DNA of 49,979 bases from JARDZU01 sp963730285 (GTDB lineage: Bacteria > Actinomycetota > Acidimicrobiia > Spongiisociales > ZC4RG35), in the NCBI GenBank assembly GCA_963730285.1, contig CAVSQY010000011.1:1-49979 (forward strand), in the 5' to 3' direction. Every line of letters starts with the position of its first letter. Within the stretch, counting starts at the first letter, position 1. The position numbers were made by a program, and so were the translations under genes. Positions 16,582 through 24,976 of this stretch are shown piece by piece. The notes under the pieces were generated by a model that worked only from the letters and a program-made list of their open reading frames with translations, was not told the origin of the DNA and did no database searches.

Positions 16582-17379
16582 TCACTCTCGCTCCAATCCG
16601 CTGACGCGGCCCTCCCCGCAATAGATGGTGAAGCCCCCTGGTCGGAGAAAGCCGACGACGGTCATGTCGAACTCCTCGGCCAGGTCGACAGCGAGGCTCG
16701 ACGCCGCCGAGACGCCGGCTACGAGAGAGAGGCCGGCCACGGCCGCCTTCTGGACGATCTCGAATGAAACCCGGCCCGAGACGACCAGACCCAAGCCGTC
16801 TAGTGGCCATTGCCCCGCCGCCAGGTGGCCGACCAGCTTGTCGACTGCGTTGTGCCGACCCACGTCCTCCCGAGCTGCGATCAAAGTCCCGCCCGGATCG
16901 AATGCCCCCGCGGCATGGATCCCCCCCGTGGCATGGAATGCGTGCTGCTCGCCCATGAGCTTCTCCGGCATTCCCAGGAGCATTGTCTTGTCCACGGTGG
17001 GACCGGCCGGGGGCCTCGCCCCGGTGACCCGAATGGCGTCTATCGAGGCCTTGCCACAGACACCGCACGACGAGGTTGAATAGAAGTTCCGCTGGAACCG
17101 ACTCGCGTCGACCGGGCTGGAATCGGCCAGGACGATATCCCATCGTCCTTCTCCCATGCCGTGGATGGCAGAGACCTTGCTTGGGTTGTCGACGATTCCC
17201 TCGGTGAGGGCAAATCCCAGGGCCAGGTCCTCTTCGTGCCCGGGTGTGCGCATGATCACCGCAAGGGCCGTGCCATTGAGCCGGAGCTCCAACGGCTCTT
17301 CCACCACCAAGTCGTCGTCGAGACGCTCGGCAGTCTCCCTGACCCGAATCACCGCGCGGCCGGTGACCCCCTCAGTCAT
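16582..17379 (-). CDS. fdhD: formate dehydrogenase accessory sulfurtransferase FdhD
   Basis: FdhD transfers sulfur from IscS to the molybdenum cofactor and is needed to make formate dehydrogenase active. The 265-residue protein has the conserved cysteine loop STSSCGVCGKASIDAIRV near 100-117, GGIHAAGAFDPGGTLIAARE and DVGRHNAVDKLVGHLA, and SGRVSFEIVQKAAVAG in the C-terminal half. It is the last gene of the operon and overlaps the iron-sulfur gene upstream by eight bases. Length and motifs match the family. Confidence 0.93.
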   Translation of the reverse strand: MTEGVTGRAVIRVRETAERLDDDLVVEEPLELRLNGTALAVIMRTPGHEEDLALGFALTEGIVDNPSKVSAIHGMGEGRWDIVLADSSPVDASRFQRNFYSTSSCGVCGKASIDAIRVTGARPPAGPTVDKTMLLGMPEKLMGEQHAFHATGGIHAAGAFDPGGTLIAAREDVGRHNAVDKLVGHLAAGQWPLDGLGLVVSGRVSFEIVQKAAVAGLSLVAGVSAASSLAVDLAEEFDMTVVGFLRPGGFTIYCGEGRVSGLERE

Positions 17380-18295
17380 CGACGCCGCTGGTCACGTACT
17401 GCCAGCCAAAACGCCCCTTGATGCAGAGATTCCCCAATGTGACGTCGTGATCGTGTGGCGAGGTGACCTTGACGATCCGGTCGTCCTGGGTGTGAAGGTC
17501 GAGATTGCAGCCGACGCCGCAATAGGAGCAGACCGTCCGGGTCACCTCCTGACGCTCCTCGTCCCACTGACCCGACTCGCGCATGTCGTATTCGATCTTC
17601 CCGACCAGGGCGCCGGTGGGGCAGACGGCGATGCAGTTGCCGCAATACACGCAAGCGGAGTCGGGGAGTGTCACATCGAATTCGGTGGAGATGCGTGAGT
17701 CAAAACCACGCCCGACCACGGCGATCGCAAAGGTGTTCTGATGTTCCACGCCACAGGCGTCGACACATCGGTAGCAGAGAATGCATCTCGAATAGTCCCT
17801 GACATAGAGATCGTCGTCGATCTTCACCGGTTCGGCCACGTTGGCAGCCTTCCCGGCACCGGGGAAAGCGTGGTGACCGGGGTGGGGGGCGGCCCGGGCG
17901 GCTTCCTCCTCCGGTGGGCCGAAGCGGCCCGGATCTGCTCCGGCTTGTTCCATCCAGCGATGCAGCGGCCTGTCGGAGCGGTCGACCTCGGAAGCCGATC
18001 CCAACAGCTCCATGACCAGACGCCGGCTGTGCTCGGCGCGTTCGGTGGAAGTGTGGATCTTCATGCCGTCCTCGAGTTGGCGCGAACAAGACGGGACGAG
18101 AGCCCGCGATCCTTCCAGTTCGACCATGCAGACCCGGCAGGCGTTGGCCGGCGTCATGTTGGGACCATGGCACAGGGTGGGGATGTCCCTGCCCGTCTCC
18201 CGACAGGCGTCGAGCACGCTGGCGCCCGCCGCCATGACGACTTGTCTCCCATCAACCTCGGCGGTGACGGCGACCACGGTCGACTCGGCGCTCAT
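17372..18295 (-). CDS. formate dehydrogenase iron-sulfur subunit carrying the detached N-terminal Fe4S4 domain
   Basis: The 307-residue protein corresponds to the N-terminal third of FdsA/FdhF-type catalytic subunits. In order it has a plant-type [2Fe-2S] domain (PTLCHGPNMTPANACRVCMV), two [4Fe-4S] motifs (SRCILCYRCVDACG and CVYCGNCIAVCPTGAL) and the molybdopterin-oxidoreductase Fe4S4 domain (VCSYCGVGCNLDLH, LCIKGRFGWQYV). The Lys in LCIKG is the residue that links this cluster to the pterin in FDH-H. It stops exactly where domain II would begin; that part is encoded separately at 20115-21995. It overlaps its operon neighbours by 4 and 8 bases, so it is intact, not truncated. Confidence 0.85.
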   Translation of the reverse strand: MSAESTVVAVTAEVDGRQVVMAAGASVLDACRETGRDIPTLCHGPNMTPANACRVCMVELEGSRALVPSCSRQLEDGMKIHTSTERAEHSRRLVMELLGSASEVDRSDRPLHRWMEQAGADPGRFGPPEEEAARAAPHPGHHAFPGAGKAANVAEPVKIDDDLYVRDYSRCILCYRCVDACGVEHQNTFAIAVVGRGFDSRISTEFDVTLPDSACVYCGNCIAVCPTGALVGKIEYDMRESGQWDEERQEVTRTVCSYCGVGCNLDLHTQDDRIVKVTSPHDHDVTLGNLCIKGRFGWQYVTSGVDD

Positions 18296-20115
18296 GACGG
18301 CACCCCTGGAAGACCCAGTTTGAACGCCGATTGGAGGGCCGAGGCCGCGGTCTGACCCAGACCGCAGATCGAGGCGTCGGTCATGACCCGAGCCAGGTCG
18401 TCTAGGCGGCGGCGTTCATCAGCGACGGAACCGAGTGGTGCTCCAGCAACGAGTCGCGCCAGCGCCTCTTCTTGACGAACTGTGCCGATGCGACAGGGTG
18501 CACATTGCCCGCAGGACTCATCCCTGAAGAAGCGGGCTATCCGTTGCACCACAGGGGCGAAGTCGGTCTGGTCGTCGAAGACGATCACTGCACCCGAGCC
18601 GAGGGTGGCTCCCCGCTCGGCGGCACCCTCGAAGCTGAGCTCCAGATCGAGTGCGTCGGCACCAACGAAGACACCAGCGGCTCCGCCCAACAGCACCGCG
18701 CCGATGCCGGAATCATTCCGCACTCCGCCTGAAAGGTCGAGCAGATCGCTCAGAGAAGTCCCGAACGGGATCTCGTACACCCCGGGCCGCTCAACGTCCC
18801 CGGAAACACAGAACAACTTCGGCCCCTTCGAGCGCTCGGTCCCGATCGAGGCGAAGACGTCGGCGCCCATCTCGAGCACACAAAGGACGGCGACCAAGGT
18901 CTCGACATTGTTGACTGCGGTGGGGCGGCCAAAGACGCCGCGTTCGGTCGGGAACGGAGGTTTCTGGCGGGGCTCACCCCGATGGCCCTCGATCGAGGCG
19001 AACAGAGCCGTCTCCTCACCGCAGATGTAGGCGCCGGCCCCGCGGCGAATCTCGATGGAAAAGGAGAACCCGGCGCCGGCCACGTCGTCTCCGAGGAGGC
19101 CTTGTGCCGTGGCGTGCTGCACGGCGTGACGGAGCCGGCGTTCGGCGGTGGGGTACTCGCCACGGACGTAGATCAAGCCGTGAGCGGCTCCCGTGGCGAA
19201 ACCCCCGATGGTGAGGGCTTCGATCAACGCAAAGGGGTCGGACTCCATCAGCACCCGGTCCTTGAAGGTGCCTGGCTCCGACTCGTCCCCATTGGCGATC
19301 ACGTACTTGGGCGAGTCTTGGGCCTCGGCCACCCCGCGCCACTTGGCACCGATCGGGAAGGCGGCGCCACCCCGGCCTCGCAGACCCGAACGGTCGAGTG
19401 CCTCGAGTAGGTTCTCCTGACCCATTTCGATCGCGGCAGCAAGGGCCCCATAGCCATCGGCCTCGCGGTAGGAGTCGAGGCTCATCGGGTCAACCACCCC
19501 CACTCTCGACAGAAGGCTCAAATGGTCCCGGGGCTGGTTGACCAGAGTGGGCGGCAGCTCCTCGAAGGACAGATCGGAGACTGTCTCTGGATCGACGGGC
19601 GCGCTCTCCGAGTATCCGATGCCTGCAGAGTGGGCCAACGCGGCGGGTGCCCGATCACACTGGCCTAGACACGGTCCCGTTGACCAGCCGGTCTCGATAT
19701 TGGCTCCCCCGGCGGGTCCCAGCTCGGATTCGAGGGCTTGTTTCAGGTCGTCCGCTCCCCTCCTGGCGCAAACGATGTCGTCGCAGACGTGGATCATGGT
19801 TCTCGAACGAGGCGAGGTGGCAAACAAGGAGTAGAAGGTGGCAACGCCATACGCCTCGGCCGGTGGGATGGTCAACCGATCGCACACATATCCGACGGCC
19901 CCACGACTGATCGTGCCCGTGGCATCCTGGACCGCGTGCAATGCCGGGAGGAGAAGGTGACGTCTCGCCCTGGCCTGATGGCCGCCCATTGCCACCCGCC
20001 CGTCGGCCACTGAGAACTCTCCGCCCTCCCAACCGGAAGGATCACCGCTCACGACCTGATCGACCGCAGCGCGCTCCTGGCTCGTAGGTTGGTCGAGGAG
20101 GCCCCGGATGTCCAT
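18292..20115 (-). CDS. NADH-binding subunit, NuoE-NuoF fusion (FdsG-FdsB type)
   Basis: The 607-residue fusion would pass electrons between the FDH clusters and NAD. Residues about 30-150 are a NuoE-like thioredoxin-fold domain with [2Fe-2S] cysteines in MIHVCDDIVCARRGA and TGPCLGQCDRAP. The rest is NuoF-like: GLRGRGGAAFPIGAKW and GDESEPGTFKDRVLMES for FMN/NADH, GAGAYICGEETALF, and the [4Fe-4S] motif ESCGQCAPCRIGT with a later CGLG. The ATG at 20115 shares one base with the stop of the catalytic gene. Such NuoEF modules mark NAD(P)-dependent, soluble formate dehydrogenases or electron-bifurcating variants; no third partner is seen. Confidence 0.9.
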   Translation of the reverse strand: MDIRGLLDQPTSQERAAVDQVVSGDPSGWEGGEFSVADGRVAMGGHQARARRHLLLPALHAVQDATGTISRGAVGYVCDRLTIPPAEAYGVATFYSLFATSPRSRTMIHVCDDIVCARRGADDLKQALESELGPAGGANIETGWSTGPCLGQCDRAPAALAHSAGIGYSESAPVDPETVSDLSFEELPPTLVNQPRDHLSLLSRVGVVDPMSLDSYREADGYGALAAAIEMGQENLLEALDRSGLRGRGGAAFPIGAKWRGVAEAQDSPKYVIANGDESEPGTFKDRVLMESDPFALIEALTIGGFATGAAHGLIYVRGEYPTAERRLRHAVQHATAQGLLGDDVAGAGFSFSIEIRRGAGAYICGEETALFASIEGHRGEPRQKPPFPTERGVFGRPTAVNNVETLVAVLCVLEMGADVFASIGTERSKGPKLFCVSGDVERPGVYEIPFGTSLSDLLDLSGGVRNDSGIGAVLLGGAAGVFVGADALDLELSFEGAAERGATLGSGAVIVFDDQTDFAPVVQRIARFFRDESCGQCAPCRIGTVRQEEALARLVAGAPLGSVADERRRLDDLARVMTDASICGLGQTAASALQSAFKLGLPGVPS

Positions 20116-21995
20116 CAGACCGTCACCCGGCTCTCGATCCTGACCGCTGTCGCCTTGAACTCGGCCGTGCCCGATTTGGGGTCCCAAGCATCGATTGTGA
20201 GCAAGTTGACGTCGGTGTCGTCGGGGAAGTGCACCGCCATGAACACCAGTCCGGGTCGCAGGGAGCGATCCACTCTGACCGGTGCGTCGATACTCCCGCG
20301 TCGTGATGTGACCTTCACTGTGTCATCGTCCTCGACACCCAGGGCAGTGGCATCCTCGGGGCTGATGTCGAGCACGCCATGTATTCGGCGTGGCGAGGGG
20401 TATCGGCCGCTCTGCACACCGGTGTTGTAAGAGTCCAGTCGTCGCCCGGTCGTCAGCCGGATGGGGAATTCCTCGCTCAGTGAGTCGACCGGCGGCACCC
20501 ATTCCACCGGGGAGAACGGCGCCTTGGGCCCGGTTTCCTCTGACCAGAGGCGCCCATGGAGGAACAAGGAGCCCGGGTGGTCCTCATCGGGACATGGCCA
20601 CTGCAGACCTCCGGAGCTCTCCAGCCGCTGGTAGCTCATGCCGGTATGGAGTGGGGAGAGGGCCCGCATCTCGTTCCAGGCACTCTCTGGCGTGGGTGTC
20701 GGCCATTCGCTCCCCATGGCCTGTGCCACCAAGGACAGCAGCTCGATGTCCCCGAGCGCCTCACCCGGGGCATCGAGCGCCTTGCGGACTCTCTGCACGC
20801 GTCGCTCACTGGAAGTGAAGGTGCCTTCGGTCTCGGCCCAGCCTGCAGCGGGCAACACGACGTCGGCCAGCTCGGCGGTGGCAGTGAGGAAGAGATCCTG
20901 GACCACCAGGAAGTCCAGCCCCCTGAGACGACGCTCCATCGCGTGGCGGTCCGCCTCTGATTGGAGCGGATTCTCCCCGATTATGTAAAGGGCGCGCAGA
21001 GCCCCGTTGTCCATCGCCTCGTGCATCAACGAGATGTGTTTCCCGGCCTTGGCCGGGATGGCGCCACCCCATGATTCCTCGAACTTGGCCCTGGCGACGG
21101 GATCTTCGACGTTCTGGAAGCCGGGCAGTTTGTTGGGTAGGGCGCCCATGTCACCGCCCCCTTGGACGTTGTTTTGGCCACGCACCGGCACCAATCCCGA
21201 CCCGAACCGACCCACGTGACCGGTGAGGAGGGAGAGGTTGATCAACGCGAGGACGTTGTCGGTGGCGTTGTGATGCTCTGTTATTCCCAGTGTCCAGCAC
21301 AGTTGAGCGGTCTTCGAAGACCCATAGGCATGTGCCAGTGAGCGAATCGCCTCTCCGGGGACACCCGTAATTTCTGCAGCATGGTCGATGGTGTAAGGCT
21401 GAACGGACTCGGCGTAGGCCTCGAACCCCTCGGTTGCGTGCTCGATGAATTGCTGGTCGTGCAGCCCGGCCTCGATGATTTCCCGGCCAACGGCGTTGGC
21501 CAGGGCGATGTCGGAGCCGACGTCGATGCCAAGCCACACGTCGGCCCATTGCGCCGAGCTGGTCCGCCGGGGGTCGACGGCGTACATCCTCGCCCCGTTG
21601 TTGATTCCCTTGAGGATGTGATGAAAGAAGATGGGGTGCGCCTCGCGCGCGTTGGAGCCCCACATGACGATGAGGTCGGTCTCCTCGATCTCCTTGTAGG
21701 AGCTGGTGCCGCCACCTGCTCCGAACACAGCCGCCAGACCGGCGACGGAAGGAGCGTGTCAGGTGCGGTTGCAGCTATCGATGTTGTTGCTCTCCATGAC
21801 CATCCGCGCGAACTTCTGAGCGATGTAGTTCATCTCATTCGTTCCCTTGGAGCAGCTGAAAAGCCCAAATTCCTCGCCCTTGTAGGGGGCGAGGCCGCTG
21901 GCGATTCGATCGATCGCCTCGGGCATCGTGGCCGGTCTCAGCGAGCCATCGTCGCGAACGAGAGGGTGGGTAAGGCGGGCGTAGCTTTTCTTCAC
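20115..21995 (-). CDS. formate dehydrogenase catalytic subunit, selenocysteine-containing, without its Fe4S4 domain
   Basis: About 626 residues including Sec, encoded by TGA at 21759-21761. Around it the protein reads NNIDSCNRT-U-HAPSVAGLAAVFGAGG, aligning with the active-site U-H-G/A-P-S-V-A-G-L of FdhF. Downstream are WGSNAREAHPIFFHH, GITEHHNATDNVLAL, VRGQNNVQGGGDMG and the MoCo-binding C-terminal LTTGRRLDSYNTGVQSGRYP. It oxidises formate (or reduces CO2) on a Mo/W-bis-pterin. It starts at GTG 21995 with AGGAGG five bases upstream, already at domain II; the domain-I cluster is in the gene at 17372. First gene of a four-gene overlapping operon. Automated callers will split it in two at the TGA. 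Confidence 0.88.
21718..21755 (-). promoter_or_regulatory. bacterial SECIS element of the formate dehydrogenase mRNA
   Basis: Immediately after the in-frame UGA (21761-21759, minus strand) the mRNA folds into a hairpin. GCTCC (21755-21751) pairs with GGAGC (21722-21718), and an apical stem CGCC (21744-21741) pairs with GGCG (21735-21732) around the loop GGUCU. The loop starts 18 bases after the UGA. As I recall, Escherichia coli fdhF has the same GGUCU apical loop at the same distance, where SelB binds. This supports readthrough rather than termination. Confidence 0.85.
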
Positions 21996-22108
21996 ATTCA
22001 CCTCCTCTCTGCGTCTCGATCGAGGGTACATCGCCAGGGAAGTCGGATACGGCCCCCGAACCTGGGATGTCAATTCACAGCCACTGGGCGCCGATAACCT
22101 GACCACCG

Positions 22109-23428
22109 ATGTCTCGCCGATCCCTCATCGCCTGCCTGGCCGCGCTTCTCCTCGCGGCTTGCACCGCTACTGGGACCAGCGACACCTCCACGACATCCTC
22201 GGCCGGGTCTTCATCGACGACGACCGAGAGCTCTACGACAACCACCGTGGAGACGACGACCACGTCGACATTGCCCGAGCCCACCTGGACCGAGCTGCCT
22301 GGCGTCGACAGCCTGCCTCAGGAGGTCCAGGACGAGCTTCTCGGGCTCGTGCGCAAGGCTGAAGAGATTCGAGGCCTCCGCTTCCAGGAGCCACCGAACA
22401 TCAAGGTCGTCTCCGACTCGGAGTTGGAGCAGCTTGTCCGTGATCAGGTGGCAGAGAGCGCGGACGACTTCCCGGCCGACGAGGCCCTCTACAAGCTCCT
22501 CGGTCTGCTGAATCAGGACATAGACCTCCAAGCGCTGTTCACAGACCTGTACGGCGAGCAGGTGGCGGGCTTCTATGACGGTGAGACGCAAGAGCTGGTC
22601 GTGCCGATGAGGTCGGAGGGCTTCACCCCGGTGCAGAGGACGACCCTCGTCCATGAGTTGACCCACGCCCTCACCGACCAACTCTTTGGGTTCGATGAGC
22701 CGTATCGGGCATTGATCGACGGGGACAAGCTCGATCAGGCCTCCGCCTATCAGGCCCTGATCGAGGGTGATGCCTCGCTGGCCGAGCTTCAGTACGTTCA
22801 AGGCTTCACCCAACGGGAATTGGGCGAGTTCTTCGCCGAGGCACTGGACGTCGACAGCTCCACTCTCGAGTCGGCACCCCAGTTCATCCAGGACTCGTTG
22901 CTCTTCCCATACGACTCGGGTCTTGCGTGGGTCCAGTCTGAGTACCTCCAAGGGGGGTGGCAGACGATCAACGACGCCTATTCACTGTTCTTGACATTGC
23001 CGGGCTCGACTGAGCAGATCATCACGCCCGACGACTATCAGCGTGACCTACCCCAGGCGATTCAGGGAAACCCGCCGACGCTGGCTGGTTACAACTTGGA
23101 GCGCGAGGCGGTGTGGGGGGAGCTCGGGTTCAGGATCATGCTGGATCAGGTGTTGGGGGAGGCCGATGGCATCAAGGCGGCCGACGGATGGGGTGGGGAC
23201 TACTACGCCCAATGGTTCGACGGCCAGAACGCCGCCATCATGATCCTGGCCAAGGGCGACACGGAGCGGGATACCGAGGAGTTGCGCCAGGCTCTACTCG
23301 ACTTCGCCTTGAAATCGGTGCCAGACGCGGCCTATGTCTGGGTAGAGGTGATCAATGGCGACGTGGTGTTCATTGCTGCCGACGAGCCGCCGGTGGGGGA
23401 GACGATTCTCGCCTCCTTGGGCGGCTGA
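22109..23428 (+). CDS. lipoprotein with a zinc-metalloprotease motif
   Basis: The 439-residue protein has a lipoprotein signal peptide (lipobox LLLAAC, Cys about 18), a Ser/Thr-rich linker to about residue 55 and a large extracellular domain. LVHELTHALTDQLFGF near 180-195 contains an HExxH zinc motif, preceded by EQVAGFYDGETQELVVP. ALIEGDASLAELQYVQGF and YNLEREAVWGELGFR offer possible third ligands. It resembles the gluzincin-like lipoproteins of Actinobacteria of unknown substrate. It is divergent from the formate dehydrogenase operon, sharing a 113-base gap. Confidence 0.75.
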   Translation: MSRRSLIACLAALLLAACTATGTSDTSTTSSAGSSSTTTESSTTTTVETTTTSTLPEPTWTELPGVDSLPQEVQDELLGLVRKAEEIRGLRFQEPPNIKVVSDSELEQLVRDQVAESADDFPADEALYKLLGLLNQDIDLQALFTDLYGEQVAGFYDGETQELVVPMRSEGFTPVQRTTLVHELTHALTDQLFGFDEPYRALIDGDKLDQASAYQALIEGDASLAELQYVQGFTQRELGEFFAEALDVDSSTLESAPQFIQDSLLFPYDSGLAWVQSEYLQGGWQTINDAYSLFLTLPGSTEQIITPDDYQRDLPQAIQGNPPTLAGYNLEREAVWGELGFRIMLDQVLGEADGIKAADGWGGDYYAQWFDGQNAAIMILAKGDTERDTEELRQALLDFALKSVPDAAYVWVEVINGDVVFIAADEPPVGETILASLGG

Positions 23429-23470
23429 GGCCCCTTCCGGACGGCGCCCGTTTCCCCTACCGTCGCCGGA

Positions 23471-23785
23471 GTGGAGACGATCAGGGTCGATTCGGGTGAG
23501 TGGTCGATCGAGGCTTCCTATGCGACTTCGTTTCGCCAGCGACTGGCCGGCGTCAGGCGCATCGGAAACCGGAGCCTCCTGATGCGTGGCGCCAGTGCCC
23601 ACACATTTGGATTCAGAGGGCCAATCGACATCGTGGGAATCGACGATCACATGAGGGTGACAGCAACACTCCATCTGCCACCAAACCGGATTGCCATCGT
23701 CCCGGGAGCGCGCATGATCTTGGAGTTGGCCGCCGACACCCCGGTGCCGCGGCATGGCGACCTCCTGACTTTTACCCATGTCTGA
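23471..23785 (+). CDS. DUF192-family protein
   Basis: The 104-residue protein shows the DUF192 pattern: early SFRQRLAGVRR, then SLLMRGASAHTFGFRGPIDI, a VDxD-like DIVGIDDHMRVTATLHLPP, and PGARMILELAADTP near the end. Members are small beta-barrel proteins of unknown role, often secreted; this one has no signal peptide. Its stop overlaps the rsmI start by eight bases, so the two are probably translated together. The GTG at 23471 is the only plausible start. Confidence 0.65.
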   Translation: METIRVDSGEWSIEASYATSFRQRLAGVRRIGNRSLLMRGASAHTFGFRGPIDIVGIDDHMRVTATLHLPPNRIAIVPGARMILELAADTPVPRHGDLLTFTHV

Positions 23786-24611
23786 CACCGGCCTGCTCAT
23801 TCTCTGCGCCACGCCCATCGGCAATCTCGGCGATATCTCAGAGCGTTTGAGCGAGGCCCTGTCAACGGTCGACGTCGTCTATGCAGAGGACACCAGGCGC
23901 ACTGGCACCTTGCTCCAACATATTGGGACGCGGCCCAAGGTGAGGTCACTGTTCGTCGGAAACGAGCTAGACCGGATCGACGAGGTGCTGGCATCCCTCG
24001 AAGCCGGCCAGACCGTTGCCCTGGTCTCCGACGCGGGGATGCCCACTGTCTCCGACCCCGGGGCCGGGGTCGTGCGAGCCGCCCAGGCTGCGGGTCACCG
24101 TGTTTCGGTGATACCCGGTCCCAGTGCAGTCACAAGTGCGGTGGCGGTGGCCGGCTTCGGGGCCGACCGCTTCGTGTTCGAAGGCTTTCTGCCGCGGAAG
24201 GGCAAGGAGAGAGCGGATCGTCTCGATGCGATGGCCGCCGAGGATCGCCCGGTGGTTCTATTTGCCAGCCCCCACCGTGTCGCCCAGGATTTAGCCGATA
24301 TAGCCGTCGTGGTGGGGCCCGATCGGGAAGTGGCCGTGACCAGGGAGTTGACCAAACTCCACGAGGAGATATGGATCGGTTCGCTCGGTGAGGCCGTCGA
24401 GGTCTGGTCCAATCGACAGGTTCGCGGCGAGATCACCCTCGTGGTGGCTCCCGGTCAGAAGTCGGAGATATCGCCGGACGCTGCCGTCGAAGAGGCTCGC
24501 GCTCTGATGGCGGGCGGTTCATCGCCCTCAGAGGCGGCGCGCAGAGTGGCGTCTGCAACGGGTGTGTCGAGAAGAAAGGTGTATCAGGCCCTGATCGAAG
24601 ATCAGACCTGA
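23778..24611 (+). CDS. rsmI: 16S rRNA (cytidine1402-2'-O)-methyltransferase
   Basis: RsmI methylates the ribose of C1402 in the ribosomal P site using SAM. The 277-residue protein has all family motifs: LCATPIGNLGDISERLSEAL at the start, VDVVYAEDTRRTGTLLQHI, VALVSDAGMPTVSDPGAGVV, VIPGPSAVTSAVAVAGF and FVFEGFLPRKGKER. The C-terminal region (EAARRVASATGVSRRKVYQA) is the usual helix-turn-helix-like tail. It is coupled to the DUF192 gene upstream. Confidence 0.94.
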   Translation: MSDTGLLILCATPIGNLGDISERLSEALSTVDVVYAEDTRRTGTLLQHIGTRPKVRSLFVGNELDRIDEVLASLEAGQTVALVSDAGMPTVSDPGAGVVRAAQAAGHRVSVIPGPSAVTSAVAVAGFGADRFVFEGFLPRKGKERADRLDAMAAEDRPVVLFASPHRVAQDLADIAVVVGPDREVAVTRELTKLHEEIWIGSLGEAVEVWSNRQVRGEITLVVAPGQKSEISPDAAVEEARALMAGGSSPSEAARRVASATGVSRRKVYQALIEDQT

Positions 24612-24672
24612 TCGAGGTCGGTCCAATTTCCCCGAATCGTGCACTTCCGTGTGGTCGCGCACCGATCGGCGA

Positions 24673-24906
24673 TCAGCGCAACTGAGAACGACAAGAAGCG
24701 CAGAGACCCTTGCCTTTGAACGGGATCACCTTGACATTCGAGCCGCAAAAGGTGCAGGTGTCCGTCATCTTGCGCAGGACGATCGATCCTCCCTCGACCG
24801 AGATGAAGAGATGATCACCCTCTCGGATGTTGAAGAGACGTCGCGTCTCAGCAGGAATGACTATCCGCCCCAGATCGTCGATCTTCCTGGCGATTCCAGT
24901 TTCCAT
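24673..24906 (-). CDS. AbrB/SpoVT-type DNA-binding protein with a zinc ribbon
   Basis: The 77-residue protein has an N-terminal AbrB swapped-hairpin domain (GIARKIDDLGRIVIPAETRR, FNIREGDHLFISVEGG) and a C-terminal Cys4 zinc ribbon (CTFCGSNVKVI, LCASCRSQ). AbrB-type proteins are dimeric transition-state regulators. The ribbon is not found in Bacillus AbrB. The ATG at 24906 has GAGGTGA three bases upstream. Single gene, divergent from tatD; target unknown. Confidence 0.85.
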   Translation of the reverse strand: METGIARKIDDLGRIVIPAETRRLFNIREGDHLFISVEGGSIVLRKMTDTCTFCGSNVKVIPFKGKGLCASCRSQLR

Positions 24907-24976
24907 TAATCACCTCAGAGTCCCGCGGCGAGCCTACCCGCGAGCCGTCGGTCGGTGCCGGGTACCGTCCTGACTC

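Noticed and set aside
21759..21761. Stop codon making fdhA a pseudogene
   Set aside because: The UGA is at the Sec site, the frame continues intact for over 500 codons and a SECIS hairpin follows.
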